DNA from: an uncultured Clostridia bacterium
Lineage (GTDB): Bacteria; Bacillota; Clostridia; TANB77; CAG-508
Assembly: GCA_934155625.1 (NCBI GenBank)
Contig: CAKPHD010000008.1
Location: 1-45,450 of the forward strand
Length of the DNA: 45,450 nt
Direction of reading: 5' to 3'
Under the pieces are notes generated by a model. The model was not told the DNA's origin, did not search any database, and saw nothing but the letters and a program-made list of their open reading frames with translations. Each line of letters begins with the position of its first letter. Position 1 is the stretch's first letter. Positions 1-7,190 of this stretch are shown here, in pieces. Position numbers and translations under genes: made by a program.

Positions 1-56
1 TTATTTTTACTTATTCTTATACTACTATGGTATAAAACTTCTATATTTTCTAACAT
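1..56 (-). CDS. Start of a gene running off the left edge, possibly MBL-fold hydrolase
   Basis: On the minus strand an AAGGAGG ribosome binding site (about 63-69) precedes an ATG at 54-56, and the frame stays open to the edge (18 codons, MLENIEVLYHSSIRISKN). The opening resembles the first strand of UlaG-like metallo-beta-lactamase-fold hydrolases of Clostridia, which often begin with an IxVLYHSSI-type strand. This rests on very few residues and is a guess. The start overlaps the stop of the 44-codon ORF upstream, so it is probably the last visible gene of the pyrophosphatase-VOC/ASCH operon. Confidence 0.4.
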   Translation of the reverse strand, partial: MLENIEVLYHSSIRISKN

Positions 57-184
57 TTATATCCTCCTTGATTTTTTGTAATAATTTCATCTTTCCTCAT
101 TTTATCAATTATTTTTGCATAGACTCTATCTCGTACCCATATTTCAGATGATGATTCTAATATTTTATTAATTGGTATCCACAT
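50..184 (-). CDS. Small 44-aa ORF, translationally coupled, unknown
   Basis: This open frame starts at an ATG inside the last codons of the ASCH gene (17-nt overlap) and stops at a TAG overlapping the ATG of the next gene. The product (MWIPINKILESSSEIWVRDR...) is 44 aa, mixed charged and hydrophobic, with no membrane segment. I see no good ribosome binding site of its own, so expression would depend on coupling. Overlap at both ends on the coding strand favours a real small gene, but an accidental open frame is possible. No family recognised. Confidence 0.35.
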   Translation of the reverse strand: MWIPINKILESSSEIWVRDRVYAKIIDKMRKDEIITKNQGGYKC

Positions 185-506
185 TAATTTTTATTTTGAT
201 ACCTAAAACTCCATATTCTTTCTCTTTTTCTGGCGAATAATACTGATACATAGATTTTGTCTTTCTTTTTATTTCTTCTTCATCTAGGTATACCTTTCTA
301 AATAAGTATTCAAAAGTATCTTCTTTGTATAAATCGATAACATCAACTAATAATTTTTCTTGTAAATCTGGCAATTTTGAAAATTCTATTTGGTCTCCAA
401 TTTTTATTTGTTGTCTTTTTTCATCATATAATCTAAATTCTATTGTTTTTGTTCCATTCTTTATTCTTTCAAATGGACTTTCATTTAATTTCATTTTGTG
501 TAGCAT
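168..506 (-). CDS. ASCH-domain (PUA-like fold) protein
   Basis: The 112-aa product is a single ASCH domain. The N-terminal stretch MLHKMKLNESPFERIKNGTK is followed by IEFRLYDEKRQQIKIGDQIEF, the usual pattern of a lysine in the loop after helix 1 (NGTKTIEFR) and a strand after the GD turn. ASCH domains have the PUA-like beta-barrel fold and are thought to bind RNA or modified nucleosides; some bacterial members are amidohydrolases of acylated cytidine. The start at 506 has an AAAGGAGA site 7 nt upstream. It lies 14 bp downstream of the pyrophosphatase-VOC gene, so they are probably cotranscribed. Domain assignment is firm, the substrate unknown. Confidence 0.8.
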   Translation of the reverse strand: MLHKMKLNESPFERIKNGTKTIEFRLYDEKRQQIKIGDQIEFSKLPDLQEKLLVDVIDLYKEDTFEYLFRKVYLDEEEIKRKTKSMYQYYSPEKEKEYGVLGIKIKINVDTN

Positions 507-520
507 CTATATCTCTCCTT

Positions 521-1246
521 TTAATTATTAAATCTTAACAAATATCCATCTGGATCTTGAACTAAAAATTCTTTATCCAAAGAAATTTCATCATTAACTC
601 TGTATTCATGAACTTCTAAATCCAGAAAAAACTTGATATTTTTTTCTTTTAATTTATTATACAATTTTTCAACATCTGAAATTGTCATGCTTATATTGAT
701 GCCTCGACCATATGGATAGTCCAGCTTCCCAGTATTCCAATTATTATTAATTTCTTCTATCATTATTTGATTTTCTTCTAATTGTAAAAAACAAAATTTA
801 TCTTCTTTTCTTTCATATCTTACCTTAAATCCTAAATCTATATAAAATTTCTTACTTATTTCTATATTTGATACACTTAATTCAGGAATTAAACTATTAA
901 ATTCTATATTTTCTCTAATAATTTCATGCTCAAAAAATCTTTCTTGAAATTCTGTTAATGCTTCAATCTCTTTATTGGAAAATCCTCTATTATTGGGTAC
1001 AACTATTAATTTATCATCCTTATCATTTAATCTATGTATTATGGCAATGCACTTTCCTTCAAACTCATTAACTGCTTCAAATACGCCTAAAACATAGCAA
1101 TCCAATTCTTCGCCATCGCCACTTATTGTGTTCGGTAAATATCCATAATTAACTGGATAGATAAAACCATGCTTTGGATGTCTGCTTCCCATTTTCCTGT
1201 CTATAATTACTTTTACATTTTTGTTTAAATATTCTCTTGAATTCAT
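521..1246 (-). CDS. Fusion of a short inorganic pyrophosphatase-like domain and a VOC (glyoxalase/bleomycin-resistance) domain
   Basis: Residues about 1-110 match the short pyrophosphatase-like proteins of Firmicutes: MGSRHPKHGFIYPVNYGYLP, then SGDGEELDCYVLG in place of the classical DGDPLD metal site, and an EFQERFF end. Residues about 113-241 form a complete VOC domain (SLIPELSVSNIEISKKFYID, RGINISM, FLVQDPDGYLLRF). The reading frame is continuous, so this is one 241-aa polypeptide. I chose the ATG at 1246 because AGGAGA lies 7 nt upstream; a longer frame to 1297 merely reads through the preceding terminator. Canonical family I pyrophosphatases have D at the third position of the DxDxxD site where this has E, so activity on PPi is not assured. 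Confidence 0.8.
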   Translation of the reverse strand: MNSREYLNKNVKVIIDRKMGSRHPKHGFIYPVNYGYLPNTISGDGEELDCYVLGVFEAVNEFEGKCIAIIHRLNDKDDKLIVVPNNRGFSNKEIEALTEFQERFFEHEIIRENIEFNSLIPELSVSNIEISKKFYIDLGFKVRYERKEDKFCFLQLEENQIMIEEINNNWNTGKLDYPYGRGINISMTISDVEKLYNKLKEKNIKFFLDLEVHEYRVNDEISLDKEFLVQDPDGYLLRFNN

Positions 1247-1278
1247 ATTTTTTCTCCTACTAATTACCTTTATAGCAC

Positions 1279-1312
1279 AAAAACAGATAATTATCAACTA
1301 ATTATCTGTTTT
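1279..1312 (-). terminator. Rho-independent terminator
   Basis: A 13-bp stem (AAACAGATAATTA and its complement) with a 5-nt loop overlaps the stop of the membrane-protein gene and is followed on the minus strand by a short T run. Closely similar stems end the genes at 4.37 kb and 13.56 kb. Confidence 0.7.
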
Positions 1313-2074
1313 ATTTATGTGTTTATATATTAAGAATAACGAACTACTAATTATGACTCCTAATATAATAGATATAGTTAGTGAATCTGTATTAATCTCT
1401 TGCAACCAGCCCCCTGCAAATTTTTGATCAATAAAATCAGTCATTAATTTAATAATGCTAAAAATCACTATCATAAATACTGTATTTATTAAGCTAACAT
1501 TTCTTATAGACTTTAATGCTCTAGATTTTTCTAATACAATTAAAACGATTGTGAGTATAACAGTTACAATCAATATAATTATTCTAAAATAAATATTTGT
1601 AAGTAAATTATATATTTTAAAAATCGTTAAGTAAGTATTTTCTGAATCCTCCATTAGGCCATCTTGTAATCCACTTTCTATTCTAGTAATTTGTTTAATC
1701 GTATTTTTTCTCATATTTTGTAATTTTTCTTCTGACGTTTCCTTAGGCATATAATCTTTTATTAATGTATCCACTTCATTTTCTATATCCATTTTTATTT
1801 TTTTATTACCAATAACATTTTCTACTACTGTCTCTATAAATTTAGCTGTAATCTTCTTGGTAGTTTTGCTGTTTCTAATATTATCTTCTATCTTTCCTAG
1901 TTCATTTATATCTACATCATAAACAATTTCATCAAGTAAATATCCTGATACTTTTTTAGAAAGAATTTCCTGCGAAAAAGTATCTATAACTATATGTTTA
2001 ATTACAAAACTCATACTCATCACTATAAAACATAAAAGTAACAATATTTTCAATACTATTTTTATATATTTCAT
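1298..2074 (-). CDS. Integral membrane protein, unknown function
   Basis: The 258-aa product has a signal-anchor-like N-terminus (MKYIKIVLKILLLLCFIVMS), an extracytoplasmic region of about 120 charged residues, then three hydrophobic segments (about residues 165-182, 193-213, 230-250) and a short polar tail. The start has GGAGG 7 nt upstream. It sits 19 bp downstream of the flavodiiron gene on the same strand and ends in its own terminator, so it may be the last gene of the tag-flavodiiron operon. I do not recognise a family. Confidence 0.6.
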   Translation of the reverse strand: MKYIKIVLKILLLLCFIVMSMSFVIKHIVIDTFSQEILSKKVSGYLLDEIVYDVDINELGKIEDNIRNSKTTKKITAKFIETVVENVIGNKKIKMDIENEVDTLIKDYMPKETSEEKLQNMRKNTIKQITRIESGLQDGLMEDSENTYLTIFKIYNLLTNIYFRIIILIVTVILTIVLIVLEKSRALKSIRNVSLINTVFMIVIFSIIKLMTDFIDQKFAGGWLQEINTDSLTISIILGVIISSSLFLIYKHINKTDN

Positions 2075-2093
2075 AATCTATTTCCTCCACTAC

Positions 2094-3260
2094 TTATTTT
2101 AGTAAATTTTCAGCTAATTCATTTAATTTTTCAATATTCTCTTCCTTTAAAGTTGATTTTATAGTTACAACAGGTTCAACTATTTCAATATTTTTCATTG
2201 TAGAAACAATCTCTTTCATACATCTTGCAGCATTAGGAGCCCAAGTTCCATTTTCTATAATTGCAACTTTTTTGTTTTGATAATTTTTTTCTTTTAAATT
2301 TAATAATAAATCTCTCATTGGAGTAAATATTCCCATATCATATGTTGCTGATGCAAAAACTATTTTTCCATATCTAAATGAATCTTCAACCGCTTCTGCC
2401 CAGTCTTCTCTTGACAAATCAGCTAATACGACTTTTGCTGCACCTTTTTTTTCTAAAATTTCTTTTAATTTTTCACATACTTTTAATGTATTTCCATGTA
2501 TTGAAGCACACGCTATGTAAACTCCTTCACTTTCAGTTTCGTATTTACTCCATATATCATATTTATTAATGTAATGTTCTAAATTCTCTCTTAAAATTGG
2601 ACCATGTAATGGACAGATTGTTTTTATATCTAATTTACTTGCTTTTTTTAATACAGATTGTACCTGCATACCATATTTTCCAACTATATTAAAATAATAT
2701 CTTCTAGCTTCACAATCCCAATCTTCATCTGTATCTAAAGTACCAAATTTTCCAAAGCCATCAGCAGAAAACAATATTTTTTCTGTTTCTTCATATTCCA
2801 TCATTACTTCTGGCCAGTGTACCATGGGAGCTATTATAAAGCGTAATTTATGTTTTCCTAGTTCTAAAATATCTCCTTCTTTTACTTCAACTTTTCTTTC
2901 TTCTAAATCTTCAATGTCAAAGAACTGAGGTAAAAATGCAAATGTTTTATTATTTCCTACTAATTTTATATTAGGATATTTTTTTATTACTGTTCCTATG
3001 TTATACGCATGATCTGGCTCTAAATGTGAAATTATTAAATAATCAGGTTTTCTACCATTTAAGGCATTCTCTAAGTTTTCTAGCCATTCATCTGTTTTTC
3101 TTCTATCAATTGTTTCCATTATGGCAATTTTTTCGTCCATTATTACATATGAATTATATGAGATTCCATTTGGAACTTTATATTGACTTTCAAATAAATC
3201 AATATCTTTGTCATCGGCTCCAATATATATTATATCATTTGAAATTTTTACATCTTTCAT
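2094..3260 (-). CDS. Flavodiiron protein (FprA-type A-type flavoprotein)
   Basis: This is a 388-aa soluble cytoplasmic enzyme that reduces O2 to water (or NO to N2O), protecting anaerobes. The N-terminal lactamase-fold half carries the diiron ligands H79-x-E81-x-D83-H84, H148, D167 and H219. The C-terminal half is an FMN flavodoxin domain with the phosphate loop ACASIHGNT and an ENGTWAPNAA segment. Length is normal for the two-domain type; there is no rubredoxin domain, so an external donor is needed. The ATG at 3260 was chosen over one at 3302 because of the AAGGAAG site. It begins 1 bp after the tag stop codon, with its ribosome binding site inside tag. Confidence 0.95.
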   Translation of the reverse strand: MKDVKISNDIIYIGADDKDIDLFESQYKVPNGISYNSYVIMDEKIAIMETIDRRKTDEWLENLENALNGRKPDYLIISHLEPDHAYNIGTVIKKYPNIKLVGNNKTFAFLPQFFDIEDLEERKVEVKEGDILELGKHKLRFIIAPMVHWPEVMMEYEETEKILFSADGFGKFGTLDTDEDWDCEARRYYFNIVGKYGMQVQSVLKKASKLDIKTICPLHGPILRENLEHYINKYDIWSKYETESEGVYIACASIHGNTLKVCEKLKEILEKKGAAKVVLADLSREDWAEAVEDSFRYGKIVFASATYDMGIFTPMRDLLLNLKEKNYQNKKVAIIENGTWAPNAARCMKEIVSTMKNIEIVEPVVTIKSTLKEENIEKLNELAENLLK

Positions 3261-3261
3261 T

Positions 3262-3810
3262 TTATTTACTTCCTTTCTTATACATAAAACATTCTTTATC
3301 ATGTGAATATATAACTCCTATTGCTTGCAAATACGAATAAATAATTGTACTTCCTACAAACTTCATCCCTCTTTTTTTCAAATCTTTTGACAAACTATCT
3401 GACAACTCATTTGTAGTCTGATCGATTTCATAAATGATTTTATCATTTGTAAAAGTTCTTAAATAATTATAAAATGTTCCATATTCATTTTGAATTTTCT
3501 TAAAAATTTTACTATTATTTATAGTCGCATTTATTTTTAACTTATTTCTTATAATCTTTTCATTTCGTAATAATTCTTCTATCTTTTCTTCTTTATAATT
3601 GCAAATTTTATCTATGTCAAAATTATTAAATGCTTTTCTAAAATCGTCCCTTTTGTTTAATACACATTCCCAAGATAGACCTGCTTGAAAAGATTCTAAA
3701 ATTAGCATTTCATATAAATATTTTTCATCATTGTTAGGTTTACACCATTCATTATCATGATATTCTACATATTTAGGATTATTTAAATTACACCATTTAC
3801 ATCTTATCAT
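3262..3810 (-). CDS. tag: DNA-3-methyladenine glycosylase I
   Basis: The 182-aa product matches TAG along its full length. It is a helix-hairpin-helix glycosylase that excises N3-methyladenine from alkylated DNA. The structural zinc ligands are all present (C4, H18, H170, C174, the spacing of the E. coli enzyme), as is the conserved ESFQAGLSW segment with E39. An AAAGGGA site precedes the start. It is the first gene of an apparent operon with the flavodiiron protein, a plausible stress pairing, though I see no strong promoter in the short gap upstream. Confidence 0.95.
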   Translation of the reverse strand: MIRCKWCNLNNPKYVEYHDNEWCKPNNDEKYLYEMLILESFQAGLSWECVLNKRDDFRKAFNNFDIDKICNYKEEKIEELLRNEKIIRNKLKINATINNSKIFKKIQNEYGTFYNYLRTFTNDKIIYEIDQTTNELSDSLSKDLKKRGMKFVGSTIIYSYLQAIGVIYSHDKECFMYKKGSK

Positions 3811-3872
3811 AATGCTATCCCTTTCTTTAGAATAAAAAATTTACATCTCCCTTTATGATTTATTATTACATT

Positions 3873-4292
3873 TTAAAATTTAAATAAATTTAATCCTATT
3901 TCTTCATCAAAATATCTATCTACTTTTCCATCTATAATATCTATTACCAGCTCACAAGTAGCACTTACTACTGCTTTATTTAAATGACCTCCAAATACTT
4001 CTCCTTTATCATTTCCCGCACTCATATGAATATGTGTATAAAATTCACCATTCATTGTATTTATTGTTCCTGTTAATGAAACAATTTCAAAATTTCCTTT
4101 AAATTCATTTGAATAATATTTCTTTTCATCAACTTTATATACACCAACAGTAAAATCATTTGTTGCTCCTAATGCATTAATACTGGCTAACTTTATATTT
4201 TCTTGTAATGCTATTTCTTTTATTTTTTCAAGTATTTCTTCTCCTTTATCAATTCTTGCAATTATTTTATTTTCAAATTTTCTATATTCCAT
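3873..4292 (-). CDS. PPC-domain (DUF296) DNA-binding-like protein
   Basis: The 139-aa product is a single PPC/DUF296 domain: MEYRKFENKIIARIDKGEEI, ASINALGATNDFTVGVY, then the family hallmark FYTHIHMSAGN followed by GGHLNKAVV. In plants the domain is fused to AT-hooks; bacterial stand-alone versions form trimers with a conserved histidine pocket and have no settled role. I took the ATG at 4292 (AGGGAGG 8 nt upstream) rather than the frame opening at 4349, which runs through a terminator hairpin. The terminator upstream suggests its own transcript. Confidence 0.85.
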   Translation of the reverse strand: MEYRKFENKIIARIDKGEEILEKIKEIALQENIKLASINALGATNDFTVGVYKVDEKKYYSNEFKGNFEIVSLTGTINTMNGEFYTHIHMSAGNDKGEVFGGHLNKAVVSATCELVIDIIDGKVDRYFDEEIGLNLFKF

Positions 4293-4329
4293 TTTATATA
4301 CCTCCCTATTTATATAAATATTTATATCA

Positions 4330-4366
4330 CAAAAGCAGATAATTATCAACTAATTACCTGCTTTTG
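4330..4366 (-). terminator. Rho-independent terminator after the pentapeptide gene
   Basis: A 15-bp stem (AAAAGCAG...CTGCTTTT) with a 5-nt loop. The single irregular pair is a G-T wobble on the minus strand but an A-C mismatch on the plus strand, which points to minus-strand transcription. It lies just after the stop at 4368. Confidence 0.75.
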
Positions 4367-4367
4367 A

Positions 4368-4940
4368 TTATTTTACTTTAACACCTAATAAATATAACAA
4401 ATCTATTGATTGTGATTGGTCGATTATAGCACCTTTTATGTCATCTATTGTAATTGCTATGCCCTCTATTATACTATTCGATAAATCTACATTTTTTAAA
4501 CTAGTTTTAAAAAACTGTGTCTGAGTTAAATCAGCATTTTCAAAATATATATTTTTTGCTGTTGTTTCTTGAAAATAACTATTTCTCAAATTAGAATCTT
4601 TAAATAGTACATTTTCTATACTAGCCATTGCTAAATTTATATAACTTGCATTTGTTTCTATAAATGTTACATTATATAATCTATTTTCTGCCATATCACA
4701 TCCTGACAACTTGCAATTATTAAATTCACATCTAATAAATGTATTTTCAATAAATTTAGTATTTGAAAAATCACAATTTTCAAATACCACATCTCTAAAT
4801 GTTGCATTTTCTATTTTGCTATTCTGCATTCTTATATTGCTAAATTTACAATGTTCTATGTCTTCGTCTCTATCTATATTTTTTAAATCTATTTTTTCTG
4901 ATTCATCAAATTTAACTTTTTGTGGTTTTAATATATTCAT
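4368..4940 (-). CDS. Pentapeptide-repeat protein
   Basis: The 190-aa product is built of A(D/N)LxX-type five-residue repeats from about residue 30 to 155 (CKFSN IRMQN SKIEN ATFRD VVFEN CDFSN TKFIE...). These predict a right-handed quadrilateral beta-helix. The tail IEGIAITIDDIKGAIIDQSQ is common to Clostridia members. Relatives include Qnr/MfpA, which mimic DNA and protect gyrase from quinolones, but that role cannot be inferred here. Its start overlaps the end of the upstream membrane-protein gene by 29 bp, with only a weak GAGAATAGAG site, so translation is probably coupled. Confidence 0.85.
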   Translation of the reverse strand: MNILKPQKVKFDESEKIDLKNIDRDEDIEHCKFSNIRMQNSKIENATFRDVVFENCDFSNTKFIENTFIRCEFNNCKLSGCDMAENRLYNVTFIETNASYINLAMASIENVLFKDSNLRNSYFQETTAKNIYFENADLTQTQFFKTSLKNVDLSNSIIEGIAITIDDIKGAIIDQSQSIDLLYLLGVKVK

Positions 4941-5403
4941 CTCTATTCTCCAGTTCGTTTTTATCTATAAAATCAATTTTTTCTGCAACATCTTCTCTTA
5001 CAGCATTTAATCCAAGACAAGCACAAATAACAATCATTCCTAATATTATATGGACTTTTCCCTTGTTATATCCCTTTTTCTCTATATATTCTTTTAAATC
5101 TATTAGTCCACCATCATATATTTTATCAGTACTACCATCTTTATAATATATTGTAAATTCCATATTATTAAATGCTAAAAAATATTGAATTTTCTTTATT
5201 TGATCAAAATCTTTTACTTCTTTATATTGCTCACTTTTTTCAAATAACTTTTTTACACTTTCTCTATTCTTGTTATTTACATATAATATGTCTCTACTCA
5301 TTCCTTTTATTATAAAATATAAGTTAAATATCAAAAAGAATATTCCTAGTGTAATAACAATCATAGAAATCGATTCTATTCTTACTAATTTTTTTCTCTC
5401 CAT
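4912..5403 (-). CDS. Small membrane protein with two TM segments, unknown
   Basis: The 163-aa product has one hydrophobic segment near the N-terminus (about residues 12-33, IVITLGIFFLIFNLYFIIKG). A mostly polar middle follows, with a YYKDGSTDKIYDGG strand pair, then a second hydrophobic segment (about 116-131, VHIILGMIVICACLGL) and a charged tail. The middle is probably extracytoplasmic. AAGAGGAG precedes the start. It overlaps the pentapeptide-repeat gene and the two form an operon. No known family recognised. Confidence 0.6.
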   Translation of the reverse strand: MERKKLVRIESISMIVITLGIFFLIFNLYFIIKGMSRDILYVNNKNRESVKKLFEKSEQYKEVKDFDQIKKIQYFLAFNNMEFTIYYKDGSTDKIYDGGLIDLKEYIEKKGYNKGKVHIILGMIVICACLGLNAVREDVAEKIDFIDKNELENRDEYIKTTKS

Positions 5404-5484
5404 AAATTCTCCTCTTAAAAAGAAATTTCATCCTACTCAATCTTATTTTTATTTCAGATTAATTATATACCAATTATACTATAT

Positions 5485-7068
5485 TTAACAAGCAAATCCT
5501 ATTCTTTTTTGAACTTTTTCTTTCTTTTCTAATTTGCTTATTGCATTTTTTACATCACATTTTTTTATTAAATCAATGTCCTCATCTTTGTTTTCTGCAA
5601 CTCTATCTGCTTGTTCGAATTTTATCTTTTCAAACAAATTTCTTACTGCTCTTGCATTTGCAAAGTTAGTTTCTCTTTTTTCAATACAGAATTCTTCTTT
5701 TAAAAGACTTTTTATATTATTTGATAATTTATATTTTTCGTCTTTTGCCATTTTTCTAAATATTTCATACAGTTCGTCTTCTGTATAATCTGGAAAATCT
5801 ACTTTAAACTGAATTCTACTTTCAAATCCCGGATTAACTTTTAGCATTTCGTTCATCTCATTCGTATATCCTGCTAATATAACACATAAATTATCTCTAT
5901 TATCTTCCATCTCTTTAATTAATGTTGCAATACATTCATATCCATAATCTTTGTTTGAACCTCTTGGGCTTAAATTATAAGCTTCATCTATAAATAGAAC
6001 TCCTCCTTTTGCCTTTTTTATTATTCCTTTAGTCTTAGGTGAAGTCTGGCCAATATATTCTCCTATTAAGTCACTTCTCTGAGCCTCTACAAATCTATCT
6101 TTTTCTGATAATATCTTTTCTTCGCTGAATATTCTACCAACGATTCTTGCAACTGTAGTTTTTCCAGTACCAGGATTTCCCCTAAAGCACATATGTAAAG
6201 TAGGCATCATTCCTCTATCTTTATTTATTTTTATATAATTTATAATCTGTCTTATTTGAACTTTTACATTTTCTATCCCTATTAAAGAATCTAATTCTTG
6301 GATAGCTGTTTTTTTCTTATTCTTTTTCTGTTTTGTTTTTTTATCAAAATATTCTTTTTTTAATATGTCTTTTACAGTATTGTCTTCCATCTTTTCTATG
6401 TCTTTTAGTTTTAACTGTAATACTAAATTATACATTTCATCTTTTATTATCCAAAATGGCTCGTCTGATAATTTTTCAATAAACTCCGCATCTTCATCAA
6501 TTATCATTTTATTTTTTTGTGCAAATTGTTTAATATAATCAATTTTTTCTTCTTTAGACATTTGCTCAATTTCAAAATCCCATGAGAAAAAATCTCCTAA
6601 TGTTTCTTTTATTTCATCTGTTTTATTTTTTATTATTATAATAAACACTTTGTCTTTAAACTTTTCCAATATTTCTAGTACTTCTTCTTGTATTGCAAAA
6701 TATGGTACATCCATTTTTTTTATATCTATTATTAACAATTCTTCTTCTACCTTTTTTAATTTTTTATATTCTCCGCCACTGTTTTTTCTAAGATCATCTC
6801 TACTTAACCATTTATAACCTGTATTTATTACCCCTTTGTTTTTTAACAACATACTTACAATTTTTACAACCTCTTCTGCCGAATTATACTCACAATCACT
6901 TTGTATCAAAATGTTATATGTTCCAAAATCAATTTTTCCGCTTTTTCTCATCTCTATATAAGATGCATAATTTTTTAACATTTCTTTACCTGTTTTCAAT
7001 CCATAAATATTTTCAGTTTCTTTTAGTATTTTTTCTGTTTCTAAATCAATTATATTTGCTAATTGCAT
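5485..7068 (-). CDS. AAA+ ATPase of the CbxX/CbbX-SpoVK type with long N-terminal extension
   Basis: Residues about 255-500 of 527 are a CbxX-type AAA+ domain: Walker A GNPGTGKT (297-304), Walker B GGVLFIDEAY (D361, E362), a sensor-1 region (VILAGYTNEM), PGFESRIQFKVDFPDYT with the arginine finger, and the NARAVRNLFEK lid. The family includes rubisco activase CbbX, SpoVK and EccA, all of which remodel partner proteins. Residues about 105-225 resemble the second half of the same domain (LLIIDIKKM..., VFIIIIKNKTDEI, DFEIEQMSKEEKIDYI) without a P-loop. AAGGAGG precedes the start. A terminator separates it from the DUF262 genes upstream, so a shared role with them is only a possibility. Confidence 0.85.
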   Translation of the reverse strand: MQLANIIDLETEKILKETENIYGLKTGKEMLKNYASYIEMRKSGKIDFGTYNILIQSDCEYNSAEEVVKIVSMLLKNKGVINTGYKWLSRDDLRKNSGGEYKKLKKVEEELLIIDIKKMDVPYFAIQEEVLEILEKFKDKVFIIIIKNKTDEIKETLGDFFSWDFEIEQMSKEEKIDYIKQFAQKNKMIIDEDAEFIEKLSDEPFWIIKDEMYNLVLQLKLKDIEKMEDNTVKDILKKEYFDKKTKQKKNKKKTAIQELDSLIGIENVKVQIRQIINYIKINKDRGMMPTLHMCFRGNPGTGKTTVARIVGRIFSEEKILSEKDRFVEAQRSDLIGEYIGQTSPKTKGIIKKAKGGVLFIDEAYNLSPRGSNKDYGYECIATLIKEMEDNRDNLCVILAGYTNEMNEMLKVNPGFESRIQFKVDFPDYTEDELYEIFRKMAKDEKYKLSNNIKSLLKEEFCIEKRETNFANARAVRNLFEKIKFEQADRVAENKDEDIDLIKKCDVKNAISKLEKKEKVQKRIGFAC

Positions 7069-7158
7069 TTTTCTCCCTCCTTATTTTATCTTTTTTTATT
7101 ATACTTGTTTTTTACAAATATTCAATTTGTTTGGTCACGCATTGTTTTTTTCATAACA

Positions 7159-7190
7159 AAACAAAAATAAAGCCTAAATGGCTTTATTTT
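7159..7190 (-). terminator. Terminator of the DUF262 operon
   Basis: A perfect 10-bp stem (AAATAAAGCC / GGCTTTATTT) with a 5-nt loop is followed on the minus strand by TTTGTTTTG. The stop codon of the DUF262 gene lies inside the stem, a compact gene end. Confidence 0.85.

Noticed and set aside
1247..1297. Longer N-terminus MIIICFC... for the pyrophosphatase-VOC protein, and the same for the PPC protein at 4293-4349
   Set aside because: Both extensions are read-through of similar terminator stems; internal ATGs have proper ribosome binding sites and match the family starts.
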